Shown piece by piece: positions 61,237 through 64,000 of a DNA stretch of 64,000 nucleotides. The stretch is taken from positions 24,920 through 88,919 of IMG/VR virus record IMGVR_UViG_3300025057_000004; one strand, 5' to 3'. Position numbers and translations under genes: made by a program. Each line of letters opens with the position of its first letter. Position 1 is the stretch's first letter. A model generated the notes under the pieces. It made no database searches. It had not been told where the DNA came from and worked only from the letters and a program-made list of their open reading frames with translations. Source of the DNA: a virus.

Positions 61237-61937
61237 TAGTTACAACTTTTACAATAATCATCCACTACTCTTTTCATTGCACATAACTGCGCTTCTGTAA
61301 AACAAGCAGATGATGTTATGGTACTGTCCTGCGTATAACTTTCTACCTCAGTAGTACTGTCAAAAGGCACTGTAGCTCCACCACCTATATCACTTGCAGA
61401 TAAAGATCTTTCATCATTATCCCCCCAAGTTGAATCGTGATATATATCAACAGAAACAATATTAGGATTTGCATCTCCTGGAACTACAACGTATTTAGCA
61501 AACGCAAAAAAAGTATTAGTTGTTTGAGATTTTCCCCAATCGTCTATCTTTTCAGCAAAAGCTTGACTTACAGCATCCATATTAGCTAAAACTCCATAGT
61601 TACCTTTAAAGCTTAAAGGTGTTGTACTTTGAGCACCATCATAACTTGTTAAAGTCACTGAACCACTTGTAATAATAAGATCAGATGCAAAATCATATTC
61701 TGCAGGTGTTTTACTTGAATACTCTAATTTTAATACTGCATGATACCAAGTAGTACCACTTACGTCAGAACTACACTGCATCATCTTTAAAAATGTTTGT
61801 GCTCTAAAATCTTTAGCTACACAACACAAAGCATCTTCGCTACCGTACCTGATCTTTCTATCTGTCTTTACTGTATTTGTAGCAAGACAGCAGATCTTAT
61901 TGGTAGTATATCTTTTTACTATTTGTGAATTTGCCAT
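61236..61937 (-). CDS. Cys-rich virion-type protein
   Basis: A 233-residue protein with an opening helical, Cys-paired segment (KICCLATNTVKT, DALCCVAKDF, KMMQCSSD) and a C-terminal CFTEAQLCAMKRVVDDYCKSC. The middle is beta-rich. The N- and C-terminal Cys may bridge. I recognise the 'N..CCL' opening as common beside fibre genes of Bacteroidota phages but cannot assign function. Overlaps both neighbours by one base. Confidence 0.6.
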   Translation of the reverse strand: MANSQIVKRYTTNKICCLATNTVKTDRKIRYGSEDALCCVAKDFRAQTFLKMMQCSSDVSGTTWYHAVLKLEYSSKTPAEYDFASDLIITSGSVTLTSYDGAQSTTPLSFKGNYGVLANMDAVSQAFAEKIDDWGKSQTTNTFFAFAKYVVVPGDANPNIVSVDIYHDSTWGDNDERSLSASDIGGGATVPFDSTTEVESYTQDSTITSSACFTEAQLCAMKRVVDDYCKSCN

Positions 61938-62659
61938 TAGATTCCTTTCTTAGTGTATCTTACATACCAACCATTTACAACGCAAGTACAGTTATTGTCA
62001 GCTTTTATCTTTAACTGTGCAGCATTATTTTTTACATCCTCACTCCCTATATAAAGTCCCTGATATCTAATAAGATTATATGTCCCTGCCGTCTTAAAGT
62101 TTTGAGCAGATATGAATGGAACATCAATAGACCCACCAAAACCCATAAACAAATCTACGTCTACCGCAGTATTGTTTGTTACGGTTGTAACAGAAAGATC
62201 AAGTCGTATATCAATCATATCTCCAACCTTCAACTCGCTCCAATCAAAAGAGTTTGTGGATGAATCCCAAAGCTGTGTAACTCCTTCTGGCAGGTATGCT
62301 GTGTTTGTATTTACACCAAGACCGTCATTGGTAATTACGCTGTAAACAGCAGTAACATTCAATGGTGTTCCTGTCGTAGCAAAATCAGCATAGTCTGCCC
62401 ATCCACCTGAGAAGCTATCTCCACCATCTGTTTGAAGATACGCCTTGATTGTAGTAACAAGTTCATAAAGACCGTTGAACGCAGGAAGATCTATTTTAGA
62501 AACATCATCATTGATGATACTCTGAGAGCCGTTACTTAAAACTACTCTACCTTCAGACGCTGATACACTGAGATTTGATTTGGGATAGTAATTGATACTT
62601 TTAGTATCAGTATTATAAATAAGAAGTTCTGTTGCCTTATTCTCTATTCTATAACCCAT
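61937..62659 (-). CDS. fibre-type structural protein
   Basis: A 240-residue beta-rich protein. The N-terminus (YRIENKATELLIYNTDTKSI) and the helix PAFNGLYELVTTIKAYL resemble a base domain, followed by a jelly-roll-like C-terminal region that ends WYVRYTKKG. Order within the fibre run suggests an attachment or assembly part. No family recognised. Confidence 0.55.
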   Translation of the reverse strand: MGYRIENKATELLIYNTDTKSINYYPKSNLSVSASEGRVVLSNGSQSIINDDVSKIDLPAFNGLYELVTTIKAYLQTDGGDSFSGGWADYADFATTGTPLNVTAVYSVITNDGLGVNTNTAYLPEGVTQLWDSSTNSFDWSELKVGDMIDIRLDLSVTTVTNNTAVDVDLFMGFGGSIDVPFISAQNFKTAGTYNLIRYQGLYIGSEDVKNNAAQLKIKADNNCTCVVNGWYVRYTKKGI

Positions 62660-63711
62660 TACGTTCTCTTAGTATAAATTGCAATGTTATATGCTCCTGA
62701 AGTCTGAGTAGTTTTAGATACTTCTATTAAAAGATTTTGAATTGTAGGATAACCTGTAAAACTGTTATTACTTGATAACGGAGAAGCTGCGCTTGCTAAT
62801 GTTGCTTTATTACCTATTGACATTGCCGTAGTAACATCTATTGAACCCATTGATGCACCACCGTTATCCTTGAATACAAATGTTGTATCATCATCTGCTG
62901 CTGCTTCAAGAACTGTAATTACAATATGTGTGATGTCACAATCATAAGGCATTGTAAAGTTTACATTTCCTGTGGCTGCTGCAGATTTAGTATCCAACCT
63001 GATGTTGAACATATCATAAAGCAACTTGTCTTCAAGCTTTGCAAGAGTTATGTCTCCATCTGTAATCTTAGCTGTAGTAATCGCATTAGCTGCAATTGTC
63101 AATGCTCCTGATTTAGCAAGAGTTGCGTCACCGCTTACTGCTACAGAAACTAAACCTGTAGAGCTATCTCCGATAACTATTGTGCTGTCTGCTACACTTA
63201 AAGCAGTAGGTCTATTTGATGCATTTCCAAATATGACATTACCAGTAGCAAGCTCATACATTTTAGCAAGTGTAACAGCGTTATCTGCAACTTTACCTTC
63301 TGTAACAGCAAGGTCTTTAATATTCCCTGTTTCAATAAAACCTGTAGCAGAAATATCAGGAATAATAATTACTGTCCAAGCTGTAGCAGTTGAGTCATAT
63401 ACACACTCTGCCATAAACTCTTGAGTTGCAAGAGCATTAGGTACTGCTTCACCGAAGATCGTGATATCAAATGCTCCTACAGTAACTGTAGCATCAAATA
63501 ATATCCTGATACGTATCTTATCGTGTAAAGTACCTGTCGAGGTAACTTGCATATCTGCAATCAAAGTAGAAGTACCTGTTAATCTGTAGTACGTATACTC
63601 ATCATTAGGTGCTGCAGGAAACGTAAAATCACCTGTATCGATCTGAATCGGAGAACTACCGTCATTAACGGTAAGATCTTTTATGGAATATGCTTTTGCT
63701 GATAATGACAT
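62659..63711 (-). CDS. fibre protein with kinked-repeat stalk
   Basis: A 350-residue protein with a beta-domain (about 1-125), a stalk-like middle with TEGKVADNAVTLAKMYELA, NRPTALSVADSTIVIGDSS and NAITTAKITDGDITLAKLED, and a beta-rich C-terminal head (about 245-350). The 'A-x-T-x-A-K-I/L' repeats are common in trimeric phage fibres. Probably a head or tail fibre. Confidence 0.6.
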   Translation of the reverse strand: MSLSAKAYSIKDLTVNDGSSPIQIDTGDFTFPAAPNDEYTYYRLTGTSTLIADMQVTSTGTLHDKIRIRILFDATVTVGAFDITIFGEAVPNALATQEFMAECVYDSTATAWTVIIIPDISATGFIETGNIKDLAVTEGKVADNAVTLAKMYELATGNVIFGNASNRPTALSVADSTIVIGDSSTGLVSVAVSGDATLAKSGALTIAANAITTAKITDGDITLAKLEDKLLYDMFNIRLDTKSAAATGNVNFTMPYDCDITHIVITVLEAAADDDTTFVFKDNGGASMGSIDVTTAMSIGNKATLASAASPLSSNNSFTGYPTIQNLLIEVSKTTQTSGAYNIAIYTKRT

Positions 63712-63713
63712 GA

Positions 63714-64000
63714 TTATGCTTTAAGTAGTTTAATTACCTCACAGAACATAAATGAGATGTTTGAAGTACCATCAGTACTCTTCAATGAGAGTTCCAATGT
63801 ATTATTTGAAGAAAGATCTGCTACTGATATGTTTGAAAGTATCGAATTATAATAAGAGATTCCTGAACCCATTATCTTTGCTGAACGATCCCCAAAAGAT
63901 CTTATCTGTGAAAGAACAGGGGTCAATGTGTTTGATGCTGAGACAATAAGATCCAATGATATCTTAGTAGCATTATTTCCACCCTTACTGAAATTAAAAT
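63714..64000 (-). CDS. structural protein, partial (C-terminal end)
   Basis: The frame continues off the right edge of the window; only the last about 95 residues are visible. They are Ser/Asn-rich and beta-forming (SNNTLELSLKSTDGTSNIS), ending VIKLLKA. No start is seen within the window other than a weak TTG at 63956. Likely another fibre or coat component. Confidence 0.55.
   Translation of the reverse strand, partial: FNFSKGGNNATKISLDLIVSASNTLTPVLSQIRSFGDRSAKIMGSGISYYNSILSNISVADLSSNNTLELSLKSTDGTSNISFMFCEVIKLLKA

Noticed and set aside
1-64000. Stop-codon reassignment, known in some crAss-like phages
   Set aside because: Genes end normally with TAA, TGA and TAG (for example TAG at 9,475 and 17,221) and long genes are uninterrupted.
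1-64000. CRISPR arrays and tRNA genes
   Set aside because: No regularly spaced repeats or cloverleaf-type T-arm sequences were noticed by eye; a tRNAscan run would be decisive.

Overview
This window is about two thirds of a crAss-like bacteriophage genome (Crassvirales-type podovirus) from a Bacteroidota host. The assignment is an inference from gene content and layout. One half, on the + strand (1-19,116), carries the replication set typical of these phages: an SNF2-family helicase (cut by the left edge), DnaB-like helicase, Sak4-type RecA-like ATPase, SSB-like protein, DnaG-like primase, Holliday-junction-type nuclease, RecE-like exonuclease and uracil-DNA glycosylase. The other half, on the - strand (64,000-19,153), carries virion and lysis genes. 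The two converge on a bidirectional terminator at about 19,104-19,130. The strongest single marker is a 4,275-residue protein with the RNA polymerase signature DFDID, matching the virion RNA polymerases of crAss-like phages. DNA polymerase, terminase, portal and major capsid genes are not in the window and presumably lie outside it. The standard genetic code fits throughout. Start codons follow A-rich stretches rather than Shine-Dalgarno sites, and one intergenic region has a TAnnTTTG-type promoter; both fit Bacteroidota.

Left block: replication and recombination (1-5,518), then a 3D-domain exported protein (5,512-5,865) and one small gene. Next comes the most unusual part, 6,140-9,475, which reads as a complete small ubiquitin-like pathway: a beta-grasp (Ubl) protein, a protein with an E2-like HxH...CLG signature, a JAB/JAMM peptidase with an intact metal site, and a ThiF/E1-like adenylyltransferase. 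Transcription then continues through an unknown gene, the RecE-like nuclease, an unknown gene, UDG, six tiny genes and a terminator. A nucleotide-metabolism segment follows (MazG-like pyrophosphohydrolase and B12-dependent ribonucleotide reductase), then a second terminator, a HExxH protein and a few small genes. A 303-base gene-free, repeat-rich stretch (17,955-18,257) separates these from the last three + strand genes.

Right block, read in the direction of transcription (right to left): fibre-type proteins (64,000-61,236), a BspA-like/PKD adhesin made of two tandem copies (61,236-58,852), a lysis region (two holin-like membrane proteins, a DUF5675 protein and an overlapping spanin-like pair), a metallophosphoesterase, connector/ring-type proteins and the 1,458-residue muzzle-type tail protein. 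A promoter at about 47,566-47,596 then precedes the presumed ejected or internal virion proteins: an 827-residue Gly-motif protein, a two-domain peptidoglycan hydrolase, a 1,126-residue protein, the giant RNA polymerase and a 2,077-residue polyvalent-type protein. Five very small Lys/Arg-rich proteins end the block.

The inferred plan is that the cell-wall hydrolase and giant polymerase enter with the DNA, the polymerase transcribes early genes, the + strand block replicates and recombines the DNA and supplies nucleotides, and the - strand block builds particles and lyses the cell. What the ubiquitin-like module modifies cannot be told from sequence.
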